Positions 27,401 to 37,556 of a stretch of DNA of 64,000 bases are shown here, piece by piece. The notes below the pieces were generated by a model. That model saw only the letters and a list, made by a program, of their open reading frames with translations, did no database searches and was not told where the DNA came from. This DNA is from Anisakis pegreffii (Eukaryota > Nematoda > Chromadorea > Rhabditida > Anisakidae). Position numbers and translations under genes: made by a program. Numbering within the stretch: the first letter of the stretch is position 1; every line of letters begins with the position of its first letter. The stretch covers positions 1 through 64,000 of the forward strand of contig JAPYMA010000172.1 of NCBI GenBank assembly GCA_035041965.1. The letters are read 5' to 3'.

Positions 27401-30400
27401 CTATCACATTCGCTCATCTCTAATCGTTCACGTTCAGTCTAACAACTCATATATGCACTTTCCAATTCATTTATGCTTTCAATATTCCAAACATCCGGCG
27501 ATTAAAATAAGAAAACATTCGTACTCAATCCCTCACGAATGGTAACAATTGCTAATAGTAAAAATCTAACTATTAAGATCGAAGGTGGACGACGATATTT
27601 TAGTGTCCATCTGCTTGCGTAACAACTGCAACTGCTCAACTGAAACAACAACGAAAAATTAGAAGCGTAAATAATTTCAAAAGTACACGTTAATAACGAT
27701 GATAATAAACATTTTGCTATCGAACACGTCAAATATTGCTCCTTTCCAAACCTATCAGTAACCACTGCTCTGACAAATAATTGAAAAACAAACCCGGGAA
27801 TAAAACCGTCAACTGAAAGCACTGTCCCAACGAGGCATAAAAGAGTGGCTGTCGATAACGTTCATGCACCACACAGTCCTCGTCAAACGCGCAGATGTAA
27901 CAATGAAGTGCCTTTAAATAAATCATTCAGTGGGCACAACACAATGCCAATTATGAGCAGTAATGACTGACATCTCATCTTCCAAGTAAACATTTATCGG
28001 TGAGCATGACTCGAATCCGTAAACGACGTGATAATGAATACGAATCCAGACAAGAACTGATTTAATTCATGAATGATAAGGAATAATTCTCTCACAGACT
28101 ACATTCCTTCCAATGTGCTATATTCTTCTACCTCCACCCCCCCCCCCTTAAATAAAGTCAAAAACCCAAATGTTTCAACAGCATCAGGGAAACCAAAAAG
28201 TGAAATAAAATTTAACACAATTAAAATGAATTATTAATTTCTGACAGCAAACACCAATTAAGAATTTAAACCCATAGGAAACATCGATAGATTAATCGGA
28301 ATGAAGAAGTAAGAGAAATGAAAAACGAACGAATAATATTCGACTCATCCGATTGATGATTCCCATCTTCTCGAACTCATCGCCATCGCCTCTGATCAAC
28401 TGATCGTGATTCGATTTCAGCATCGTGAAACTGCAATCAAATTACTTCAACATTCATTCCATTTGATTTATAGTCAGCTGGTCCTGACAGCTAAACTTAT
28501 CAGAGGCAGACGTGTATCCGAGAATAAAACCACAATACTGCTGACAACAAAATCTGATTGTTCATTAAAATAATCTTCAAATCTAATTGCAAATCAACTT
28601 CAATAGGTGACATTAAAATATCTATCCAGTTACTCATCATACCTCAATGAAATTTTGAAAAATAAAACAAAGACGAATACCTAACTGCATCTTTAAATGC
28701 ACATTTTATTGATGCGGACAAACAATAAACTTTAAAACTACTAAAAAGTGCGAATTTAAATGATTCGTAAATTCGTAAAATGAAAAAAAGCTGAAAATAA
28801 CGACCATTTATTAATAACGAATTCATTGAGTTGTCCAAAATCGGACAATTTATCGAGATGAGGATTCGAGAAGACGTCCACCCATAGCTGTGTGGCGTGA
28901 ATCGAGACACGATCACGTGCCTTCAGTATTATTTCCCATAAATAATCATGTCCCTAAACTCATCAACAACGATCACATCATTCAATCACAACAACGTCAA
29001 TAACAAAAAAGGAACTACGATATCAAATGTAACAATATCAAAACAATATGTCCTCATGTCATCCATATCAAAATCATCAATCGAACGTTCACGCATCGAT
29101 TCACTATCAAAATTTACAATCTCAAAAATGGTCACCACCCACTTTTCATCAATTCTACAAATCCATAAAATAAACTTCCCCTACGTGAACGTTCAATAAT
29201 GGAAGATTTACAACAGAATCGAATTACATTTTGGAATGACCAAACGAATTTTAAAAAAACTAACGAAACCGAAACAAATCAAGTAACAAACCTCCAAATC
29301 GAACGAATTCAACGAGAAATGACAACTCGACGGCGGTTGTATCAGTCGCCCGGTTCGTTTATTCACCGATGTCCAAAATATTTTGAAACAACAAAACCCT
29401 TCCTCATTCAACAAATGCACCGGCAATTTCAAGATTCGACCTGAATTTGCAACAATTCTCTTCATCAAACTTCAAAAAAAAGTTCATAATGTACTCCAAA
29501 TATCAGCCGAAAGATTCAAAAGATATCAGCTTTCTGGGAAATAAATCAAAGGACGTACTCAAAAGATAAATATTTGTTGCAAACTCACAGAATTACAATG
29601 ATCGAATGAATATGTTGATAATGAAATATGATAATAATAGCAATAATTATTTAACAACAATCGTAAAATCAATGACAATAATATCCACATTAATAAATAA
29701 CAAAACAAATAATATCAAATGCACCAACTCTCAAAGAAAGGATCCAGCGCCTTCGGATCGATATCCTCTTGCTCTTGCATCGACGCAAACAGCTTGAATC
29801 CGTACGTCCGCTCAAATTCAAATACTGCATTCACCACCAACGCGTCCCATAGTTCATTCGCCTTCACTTGTTCATTTTTAGACATTTCACAATAATAATA
29901 ACAATGAAACTATGATAATGACAATAATAATAAGACAATAATGATAAATTAACAGTAATAATAATGAAGCAACAGCGATAGTAATAATCATCCCATTTAC
30001 GATAACAATAAATAACATGAAGACATTAATAATCATAATAATAATATTAATATTAAGAAATGAACAAACACATACCTGCGCAGTCATCAGCCACAACTGT
30101 CCCTCGGATAACAGGAAATGCAGAAACGAGAGTCTAATTCTCAAGTGATCCTCATGCGTGTAACGACCATCGATCATCAATGTACCAGCCTCTGATTCAC
30201 TACACATCTGCGGATTATTCTTCTGAAATTATCAACTTATCGATATCCAATCAATATTCAACACCATTGAATGCACACAACTGAATGACTGATTTTATCA
30301 AATATAATAAACTAATAAATAAACACACCACTACTTCACCACCTCCACCCACCCATCAAAACAATCACACCAAAAATCCAACTCACCACATAATTACGAA

Positions 30401-33400
30401 CTTTCCCCATGTACAAAGTCAGATTAGCGGTCAGTCTTGAACACAGCTCTGTGTCTCGTTGCACCGTTTCAATAAATTCATTCCTGTAAATTACCGATCA
30501 GATTAAATATTGTGCGTTAGTATAATCTAAGAAAAGAACCAAATGGCAAATAAATTAACGGACATTCAAACAAAGCGATAAATACAAACGACAACCAACT
30601 TCGATAAATTCTTCGGTGTACTAAACGTGCAATCCGGCCCAATCATCATCAATCGCTGCATATGTTTCAATGTTGGCAAAACAAACACTGAAAAATCAAT
30701 TCATATTTTATCCACACTCACAAACGATCCAAAATAAAATGAAAACAAACCAGAATCTGCCAACAGCTCCTCAATGCACTTATGAATGTAATTTCTCCTC
30801 AGATCATCAGCCCTCAAAATCGAGTCAATGATCGAATAATGTGCATCCAACGCTGCGTCCATTAACTCCACGCATAATCGCTCATCACGGAATAAATCCC
30901 ATAGCAACGATAACGATTGCAATGTTAACGCCTTCAATTAAATGAAACAATATATTGAAAATGATAATATCATCAACGAGGATATAACTACAAAGTATCA
31001 TCTCCAATGATAAACAAATAAATCGTAAGAATGTTCACAAACCTTCTCAGCATTTTCATTGAAATCGATTCCGATACGTCGTATCAAATCCAACAAAAGC
31101 GTTTTCTCTCGTGCCGACGAATCTGCCCAACTTTCCTCAAGAACAAATAAACAAAATTATTTCCCCACTAATGAATAACCACGAAAATACCATAATGAAC
31201 TCTAAAAAATGCATTGCAATGTAATCATATGCGATCCCAATATCAAATACCCTCACACCATTTACTGTGCAACGGATATATCCCATTTGCTAAGCACCAA
31301 TCCCTTCCAAATCCAAAATCTCCCATCTTCATTCCCAGAGAATGTCACTTCAAAACAAACGAAACAGACCTTCATTCGCTTAAATAAACGCTCTTGCAAT
31401 TGCACATTGAATGCGTTCGCCAGTTTACTGATTAAATCGTTGAAATTCCTTTGCACTGCATCATGTTTCCCCTTCTGCGAGTCCCACATAATATCGAGTT
31501 CATCAGCTGTCAGCACATCCTTTTCCAGTAGCACTCGAACGACACGCTCCAATCTAGAACCAATATTACCCTACCGATAAGAGCGTTTAGAATCATCTGT
31601 CTTCATGAAATTCGAACCTGGATTATTGATCTGGCAAGCACAAAGGTTTTGGCTACTCACCCATAAGAGGAATGCCAGCGAAGGAAGAATGTGATATCAG
31701 TGATATTGGTGATAACAGATAGGCATAAACTCGTAATGAATTGGATTTGCTGATTAAATAAATAAATAAAAATTACCCTACCACCTCACGGTAACACTGA
31801 TAACAAGTCAACAAACTACATTAATGAATGAACTGATGAAAAATAAAGATACAAACAACAATAAACCTCTCCACAAAAGCTGGATTGTGCAAATTGTCTC
31901 TGAAGAGAATTTCAATCGTTGAATTAGCACGAAGCCATTGTGCCACTTGGTCGATTGGAATTATCGAACACTAAAATTTTCGCATCTTTTAAAAATTCTA
32001 CAAACCACAAATAAATGAATAAATAAATAAATAAACGAACAGTCAAACGAACTAAAATAAATAACATGTCAAATACATTCTCTAATTTATATGCTCAAGT
32101 CGTTTATTGTTTCAATTCCCTCTGAACAATTAATTCAACTCAAAAATTTCTTTGAATTCGATGAACAATATAATGGATCTCAAAACATTTACAATCTTAA
32201 TCGCTGAATGCAAAGCAAAACGAAGTCAGTCACAACTATAACAAAACACAATATCAATTAACAATAAGCAAAACACAAAAAAAACCTGAGACGTGTTGTA
32301 TAAAATCAAATGTAATTCCTCCAATGCAGCTATACGACCAGCGAACGGCGCCACTTGTAGCACCCTTAACTTCATCACAATTATACTCATCAATTTAACG
32401 TTCATTCCATCAACTCATCTTTTTCAACAAATATCTTCATATCCATATCAATATTGGTATAATGATAAGATGTCAACAACAGAAAAGTGATAAAAGAGAC
32501 ACAATTCAGGGTAATTACTGATTAAATGCAATAAATAAACGAGTAACTCACCTCAAGATATACTTCAAAACGAAAAAGAACATTTCTTTGCCGATATCGG
32601 CCGTCGATGGATTATAACTCAGCAACGCTTCAATCACTCGCGGTAACTCGATTATCGTCGACTCGCGTAAATCCCCTTTTACATTCTCACATTTCAGATC
32701 TTTTTCAGTCAACGACCGCAACTTTTTCAATGCAATTGACTGAAATTCGACCGTTTTCACACAAAAACAAATCAAATAATTATCCAACCAATACAACCAA
32801 AATTCAGTCATTCCAAAAAACAATCCATACATATTCACAACTAACCAATATTCAAATGTATCAATATCAAAAGTTTCTAATAACATTCAATTTCATCTCG
32901 ACTTCACTATTGCATTCCAGTAAACTACAAACATTGCATAAAACATTCATTTATCATCAAAATACCACAATAATATTTCAAAGTACTATTAAAATATCAA
33001 CGCACCACAGGATGTTGACACACGTCCCCAATAAGATCAGTACTCAGCAACTGCGCACACGACGCGATCGGTCTCAACCACTCGATCAGCTGTACCGTAT
33101 TCGTCTCTTCGTTCACATTCTCTTTGTAATACTCCTTCAATATCTCATATCCACCCATCGCACCGAATCGATTCAACAGCACTACTATCCAGCTCTATAA
33201 TAGCGGCAATAATAATACAAATTAAAATAATAACAACACCAAAAGCAGTAATAATAACAAAAATAATAATAATTTGGCCTACTCGCCTAGCCATCAGGGT
33301 GGTGTAAGTTAGGGCTAAAACAATGCAAACTATAACGCGAGTATTATGGCCAGTAAAGTTACAAACGGTTAATAGCCTGACCAATCCAGATAATAACAAT

Positions 33401-36400
33401 AATAGGTTGGCTATTAAAAAATTCATGTCAAAAAGCAAATAATAAGCACAATCTTATCCATAAAAATAAAGTAAAATCACAAATAAATCATCAAAACAAA
33501 ACGAAATACATTCCCACTCACGTCAACGTGTATTTTATCGTTCTGATCATTGACTGCGAATCGCGTATATTTTTGTGGTTCACTTAATTCGGTTTCACTC
33601 AGTTGCAACGATTCAAGTGAACGATTTCGGTTGTGCATATAGAACCTGAATTTTACACATTTCAGAAAAATAAATAATAAAAATAATTAATAACATTGTT
33701 AACACTAGCATTTAACAATAATAATAATAATAATATTTAATAGAATGTCTCATTTTATCAATACTAATAAAATAATATCTGAATTTTAATTTAATTTTTT
33801 TTCAAATTCCGAAATTTACACATTTAGTTAATAACAATATAATAATAATAGCAATAATACATAAATAATAGTGATGACATCAAATCGCAATAAGAATAAA
33901 GGCCATAACAATCAACACCATCAAAGCAAAAAGGAAACCAAATGACTCCAACCTATTTTTACAGTTCATCGTCTGCCATAATATATTCCAATAAGCCTCA
34001 TGAATTTCGTCAGCTCTCGGTTTTTGCTTCAATTTCTCGATGAACATCATAAAATATCGCGAGACACTCTGCCAGATATACCTCTGCAATTCAATCCGAT
34101 GCCATCAAACAATCTCCAACACCGAAACAATCGATCGAATTTCTTGATAACAATAAAACACGAGCAAAAAATATTCCTAAACATACCAACAAAAATGCGA
34201 TGCATCAATGAGAAATTTCGAAATCAGTAACTTAGTGACGTTTATTTATTATGTAAAAGAAATAAAAACAACGCGAGTGTATTCCCATGGGAATCTCTTC
34301 TTAAACGATAACTCTTCCAATGCTCTAAACACAACGAACTATCTATAGCAACTATCAATGCACATTCAAATGATAAAACAACACAGCACTCACATGAATG
34401 TCAAGTTTCCATTCCTTCATGGCCTCATCATGCATCAGTTTATCATATGCCACCACAAGACCCTTCTCCATAAAACTGTCAAAATATCGTGCTTTCTGGT
34501 CAAGACCTTAAATTTCATTACTTCATTATATTATTATCAACTAAACAAATGTGAATATCTGAACAAACTAATTACATACTTCATTTTGCATGAAAAAACG
34601 CAAAGTGAATTAACCACTTCTTACGTATATCAATGCTCCATTCAATTGCAAATTATAAAAAGCAACTGAACCAAATCATTGCAAACAGTATTTTCCTTAA
34701 AATTCACCTTTACGAATGATACGAATCGCAATCTCCATCAACACCTCCAACTCTTGATCTGGCAGCACTGGTACAACCCACCTAAAGTAAATTCATTAAT
34801 TACTCATTCACTGAATCAAACCTGAACCCTTCCATAGCACTCAATCCATCTTATATACCACTCAAAAAATAACAAAAAATCCTCAAAACATTACCGCTAA
34901 CAAATAAAACAACACTAATACTACCAGTAATACAAGTAGCGATAAACCAAAAAGTGACCTCTGTCGATTCAGCTGTTCAAGGAGTTTGGCTAGCATCGGT
35001 GCCGGTAGATCCTCGTAGGCATCGTAATCAATTTTCGTTGAAGTGTTATCATTCTTATCACCAGGCTTCTCACCACTAGCACCACTAGCGTTAACACAAC
35101 ACGTGAATACAGTCGGTCGCGAGATACGCGGCACACTGCTCGATGGACTCAGCGATGAGACGAGTGTACTCGATGACATTTCGATGTCTGATACACTCTC
35201 TGAATCACATTATTGTCATCACTATTCACTCATCGCTTCACTCTATTCACTTATCAAGATCAATATCAATATTACTCAACACCAAGTAACATTAATAATA
35301 ATTATTGTTAATTATAGTTTTTAATATCAATCAATTATATTATTATTGTTACTTGCACATCAAGTGGTTGTTCCGTCAACCGCTGTGAGCGATCGTCGGA
35401 ATATTTATTTTATTAGAGTTATGATTATTCATTGGATTGATATTTGGCAACGATTAATTATGCAAAGTATTCACGTCAACTAATTAATTACTCGGTTGTG
35501 TTCGGTTGGCCTGCTCGCCTAGCCAGCGAGGTGGCGCAAATTGACGCTAAAGCAATGTGCACGGAAACTCGAGCATTGTGGCCAGCAACGTTAAAAGCCT
35601 GGCCAATCCAGGTAATTACTCAATCCAAGCAAGCAACTCATCAAACATCATCTAATAAAAACTCAACAAAACTTCATCCAAGATAATCCTCAAAAAATAC
35701 CCAAATTCCTCATAAAATACCCACTGTTAATCATAAAATAAATACTCATAACATCTAAAAAACAAATCACAATGATTAAGCATAGAATTGCAGTTTAAAA
35801 AAAGCGACTGATCGCAAACGAACCGTATTTTCGTTTGGTGAATGGCACGACGACCGGAGGTGATACTGGAGGGGCATCGATAGGTTGGCGTTGCTGTGGT
35901 TGTTGCTCACTTTCGATTGGACGGTTCACTTTGGATGAGGTGGATTGCACATCGCAATTGTTATTGTTAATATTGTTGTTATTGTGATGGGGATGATTAC
36001 CGTTCGAATCGTTATCGATCAACGTTTTGTTCGCGTTGAAATTGAACGACGACGACGAAGAGATCTGCTCCAGAACATCCGCTTCGTATTTCGACGAGTC
36101 CACCGGACTGTCCGCCAGATCGCAGATATCACTCCGCGCTCCACCTCCGCCATCCGTACTCGACGAAATTCGTGCCTTCAATATTGGAAACAATAAAACG
36201 ATTATCATAACAACAAATAACACCCCTATAAGCATACAAAGTCCATAAGACTTTGTGAATTTTGCTTCTAAACGGCATACAAAGTGCCTTCTAACGGTAA
36301 ATAACCGCTAATATTCTGTTTTTTTTTTCCAGCCATAAGCATGGAATTAATTTGAACAGTTCCACTCACTCCTCCTTTCAGAATGACTACTAGTACACAT

Positions 36401-37556
36401 TCCGAATTTCTCATCCATTTGTCAGTAACATTTACAATAACAAATTCAGCTTAACCCTCCTAATTACTTTTTCTAAATTGTTAACAATATGTAATTACCA
36501 AATCCAGAAACGCAGACAGTTCCAATCCTACAGAATTGAAAATATATCCTCAAGGAGTTTGCCATCCTTCAAATCCAGGAACAACATTTTCAAAAATATG
36601 CGGATCGGAGAGTGTTCGCTAAGAACACAAAGGCAACTCAATTCTGTACAAATATTTCACCACAAAAAAAACAAACAAAAACTTCAAAACAATCCAACAA
36701 AAGATACCCTCACTGGAAGAGCGTAATCACCGGGTTGCCACTGCCCCACATCGTTCCACACATCCTTACTGTTATTACTGCTATCGTCCGCAGATCTCGG
36801 CGTACACACATCACTGCATACTTTATTCTTCAGTCTTAACGTTACAACAATTTCACTTTTACATCAGTCATTATTCATTTGTAATGCAATACACTCGTAA
36901 TTGGTTTCTACGAATTACAATTCGGTTCAATGAATTTTTATTTGCACCAAACCAACTCACTGCTCATTGTTGTTGCTGATGTCACCTTGAAAGTTCTGAT
37001 TGCGTATCGGAATGCACTGATGGAAATAGCACGGATCATTGCGTGCATGCGACGGAGTATCTTCGTTGATGTTGTACGAATGGTACGAATCATTGTCATT
37101 CTCCTCGGTATTACCACCCTTCTCTTGATTGTTGAACTCGTAATCTAACGGCAAAAACGGGTACGACGAATCGACTGCACTCGATTGAGGCGAACTCGAT
37201 GGCGCTGAGCAATGCGCTGTCTGATTCTGGTTAAACGCTTAAACAAATGCTACTATTATTACCATCAATGAATCTAATTGATAACTTACAAAGTCCATGA
37301 AACTTCAGCGAAATTTTGCCTTCCAAATGACCGCTAATATTTTGATTTGCTCGTTATTTGATTTCGAATGAATTCGATAAACAAGTTCGATTTTGTACGA
37401 TAAAATGATGCAGTAAAGACACATAATATTAATTTGAAAGATGCACCAAATATAAAATCTAATATGGTGATAATAAAATAATACTGAATGTGTAAACTGA
37501 CGTGGTAATGCACCCTCATCGGCATCACTTTTTTGAACTGACTTTGAGCAGTCCAT
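11183..37556 (-). CDS. USP9X / fat facets-type ubiquitin-specific protease (65 candidate exons)
   Basis: Giant cytosolic cysteine deubiquitinase of the USP9X/faf family, which removes ubiquitin from substrates in endocytosis, polarity and signalling (family knowledge). I traced 65 exons that join in one frame for about 3,180 codons. From exon 5 onward the translation runs colinear with USP9X: N-terminal helical-repeat region, short ubiquitin-like region, peptidase C19 core with Cys box (Cys ~1927), zinc-ribbon CxxC pairs and His box (His ~2273), then C-terminal helical region. The exons are listed in the sub-entries. Human USP9X is about 2,570 residues; the extra length comes from an N-terminal extension and a C-terminal tail. 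The most upstream exons (above 35199) and the exon 57/58 junction are less certain. A shorter protein could begin at the ATG at 35179. Introns are mostly 85-900 bp. Confidence 0.93.
12728..17582 (-). CDS. Protease gene exons 49-62: C-terminal helical region
   Basis: Exons 17405-17582, 17202-17283, 16845-16934, 16514-16591, 15967-16108, 15690-15774, 15055-15227, 14578-14739, 14404-14494, 14109-14284, 13657-13768, 13434-13558, 13024-13101, 12728-12874. Colinear with the USP9X region after the catalytic domain: SQYFHFLRE (exon 51), SKFLFLTA (52), [10 protein letters not shown] and APSAD (53), [13 protein letters not shown] (55), FLCWENLEF (58), [10 protein letters not shown] (60), [10 protein letters not shown] (61). 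Exon 49 carries a Ser-rich insert with HSPRS/HSVSP motifs. The 57/58 junction is a problem: the best-looking donor (14394/14393) would break the frame, while a weaker GTGTGG donor ten bases earlier restores it and gives the same spacing as the human protein. Confidence 0.85.
17993..21485 (-). CDS. Protease gene exons 38-48: peptidase C19 catalytic core
   Basis: Exons 21361-21485, 21125-21226, 21032-21083, 20800-20953, 20365-20538, 20134-20275, 19550-19715, 19358-19423, 19107-19206, 18789-18936, 17993-18115. The Cys box reads [19 protein letters not shown] (exon 38), with the nucleophile in GATCYMN. Exon 42 has [10 protein letters not shown] and an ICKDC pair; exon 43 has YLCEECNKK, so both CxxC pairs of the zinc ribbon are kept. 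Exon 44 carries [14 protein letters not shown]. The His box [14 protein letters not shown] followed by WYKFDD is in exon 47, and exon 48 has the [14 protein letters not shown] block. All residues expected for an active USP are present, so the enzyme is predicted to be catalytically competent. Confidence 0.95.
19948..20054. mobile_element. Hairpin (foldback) element in protease intron 43
   Basis: Two arms of about 43 nt form an almost perfect inverted repeat around a ~15-nt centre: the left arm begins attaatgatattggta near 19951 and the right arm ends taccaatatcattaat near 20051. Between them lie ccactcggtttc and gaaaccgagtgg. The left arm plus ~30 bp of upstream flank recurs at 25731-25800. 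This is the structure of a foldback/MITE-like non-autonomous element; no transposase frame is present. Confidence 0.8.
21809..27184 (-). CDS. Protease gene exons 26-37: middle region before the catalytic domain
   Basis: Exons 27102-27184, 26454-26809, 26101-26262, 25483-25660, 25146-25301, 24306-24608, 23813-23964, 23292-23456, 23025-23115, 22663-22809, 22352-22478, 21809-22051. Colinear with USP9X between the ubiquitin-like domain and the peptidase core: the [13 protein letters not shown] and [11 protein letters not shown] blocks in exon 28, the [13 protein letters not shown] block in exon 29, SEYFTLLCK in exon 33, VPVCGS in exon 37. Exon 27 carries an Asn-rich low-complexity insertion (about 26590-26700) between recognisable Ser/Asp-rich flanks. 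Exon 37 opens with a Gln/His-rich run. Intron 28 and intron 30 hold mobile-element copies. About 40 residues around exon 30/31 of human USP9X have no counterpart here. Confidence 0.85.
24823..25041. mobile_element. 219-bp palindromic MITE-like element in protease intron 30
   Basis: Terminal inverted repeats begin ccggtcaatctgtctaaaga at the left end, and the right end reads tctttagacagattgaccgg. The complementarity continues inward for over 40 nt with few mismatches (tttagtct/aggctaaa, acgacagtttgcc/ggcaaactgtcgt). The centre contains several near-repeats of aggcaaactgtcc on the plus strand. Flanks gtga and gtac do not form an obvious target duplication. No coding capacity. Typical of a non-autonomous DNA element. 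Confidence 0.85.
25731..25800. repeat. Half copy of the hairpin element in protease intron 28
   Basis: About 68 bp matching 19919-19984 with only a few differences: caagccggatcatagcctgg, then ggctcaagctcacaacatta, then the left hairpin arm up to actcggtttc. The right arm is missing, so this is a truncated copy or a solo arm. Same orientation as the full copy. Confidence 0.85.
27571..35199 (-). CDS. Protease gene exons 5-25: N-terminal helical-repeat region and ubiquitin-like segment
   Basis: Exons 34959-35199, 34708-34781, 34394-34506, 33953-34083, 33522-33645, 33006-33194, 32552-32739, 32286-32364, 31867-31970, 31370-31553, 31043-31135, 30751-30931, 30600-30687, 30387-30483, 30076-30222, 29729-29861, 29292-29440, 28805-28953, 28331-28430, 27794-27911, 27571-27639. 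Family landmarks in order: [12 protein letters not shown] block (34781), the [13 protein letters not shown] block (33160), GRIAALEEL (32340), a GKH motif block (31450), GQLWLM (30095) and YLWEI (28935). This helical-repeat part probably positions substrates. The ubiquitin-like segment in exons 24-25 looks about 20 residues shorter than in vertebrates; a micro-exon in intron 24 may have been missed. Exon 10 to 11 skips ~35 residues present in human USP9X. Confidence 0.88.
33274..33390 (+). repeat. Dispersed ~110-bp repeat B, copy 1 (protease intron 9)
   Basis: Starts ttggcctactcgcctagcc and ends gcctgaccaatccaga. Colinear with the copy at 35506-35612, with about a quarter of positions different plus small indels. 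The ends ttggcc and a diverged ggccaa form a short inverted terminal motif in the better copy. Family type unknown; could be a MITE or a tRNA-unrelated SINE. Confidence 0.75.
35506..35612 (+). repeat. Dispersed repeat B, copy 2 (protease intron 4)
   Basis: Begins ttggcctgctcgcctagcca, contains gagcattgtggccagcaacg and ends ggccaatccagg. It is the most GC-rich patch of its intron. An open frame of 80 codons runs through it but lacks splice support. Shares the central gcattgtggccagcaacgtt block with the inverted partial copy at 44.7 kb. Confidence 0.78.
35824..37556 (-). CDS. Protease gene, candidate exons 1-4: N-terminal extension
   Basis: Exons 37502-37556, 36986-37237, 36714-36820 and 35824-36175. 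They are joined here because phases match at every junction (1, 1, 0, then 1 into exon 5) and each has usable GT and AG signals. The conceptual protein is polar and disordered, with Ser/Pro/Gln-rich runs and an Asn/His-rich stretch near the end of exon 4. It has no family domain; vertebrate USP9X also starts with a disordered tail, but a shorter one. The ATG at 37556 is the first Met in the open part of exon 1, which stays open upstream to an in-frame stop near 37645. The acceptor of exon 3 is weak. Alternative: these exons belong to another transcript and the protease starts at 35179. Confidence 0.5.

Noticed and set aside
28137..28147. Poly-C tract
   Set aside because: Short homopolymer in an intron; no accompanying structure.
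32880..32960. Possible extra protease exon between exons 10 and 11 ([16 protein letters not shown])
   Set aside because: It resembles the missing human segment slightly, but its phase does not fit any good donor of exon 10.
32607..33200. Longest open frame in the window (197 codons, plus strand)
   Set aside because: It is antisense to two protease exons (32552-32739 and 33006-33194) that match USP9X and are bounded by splice sites; the plus frame has no family similarity.
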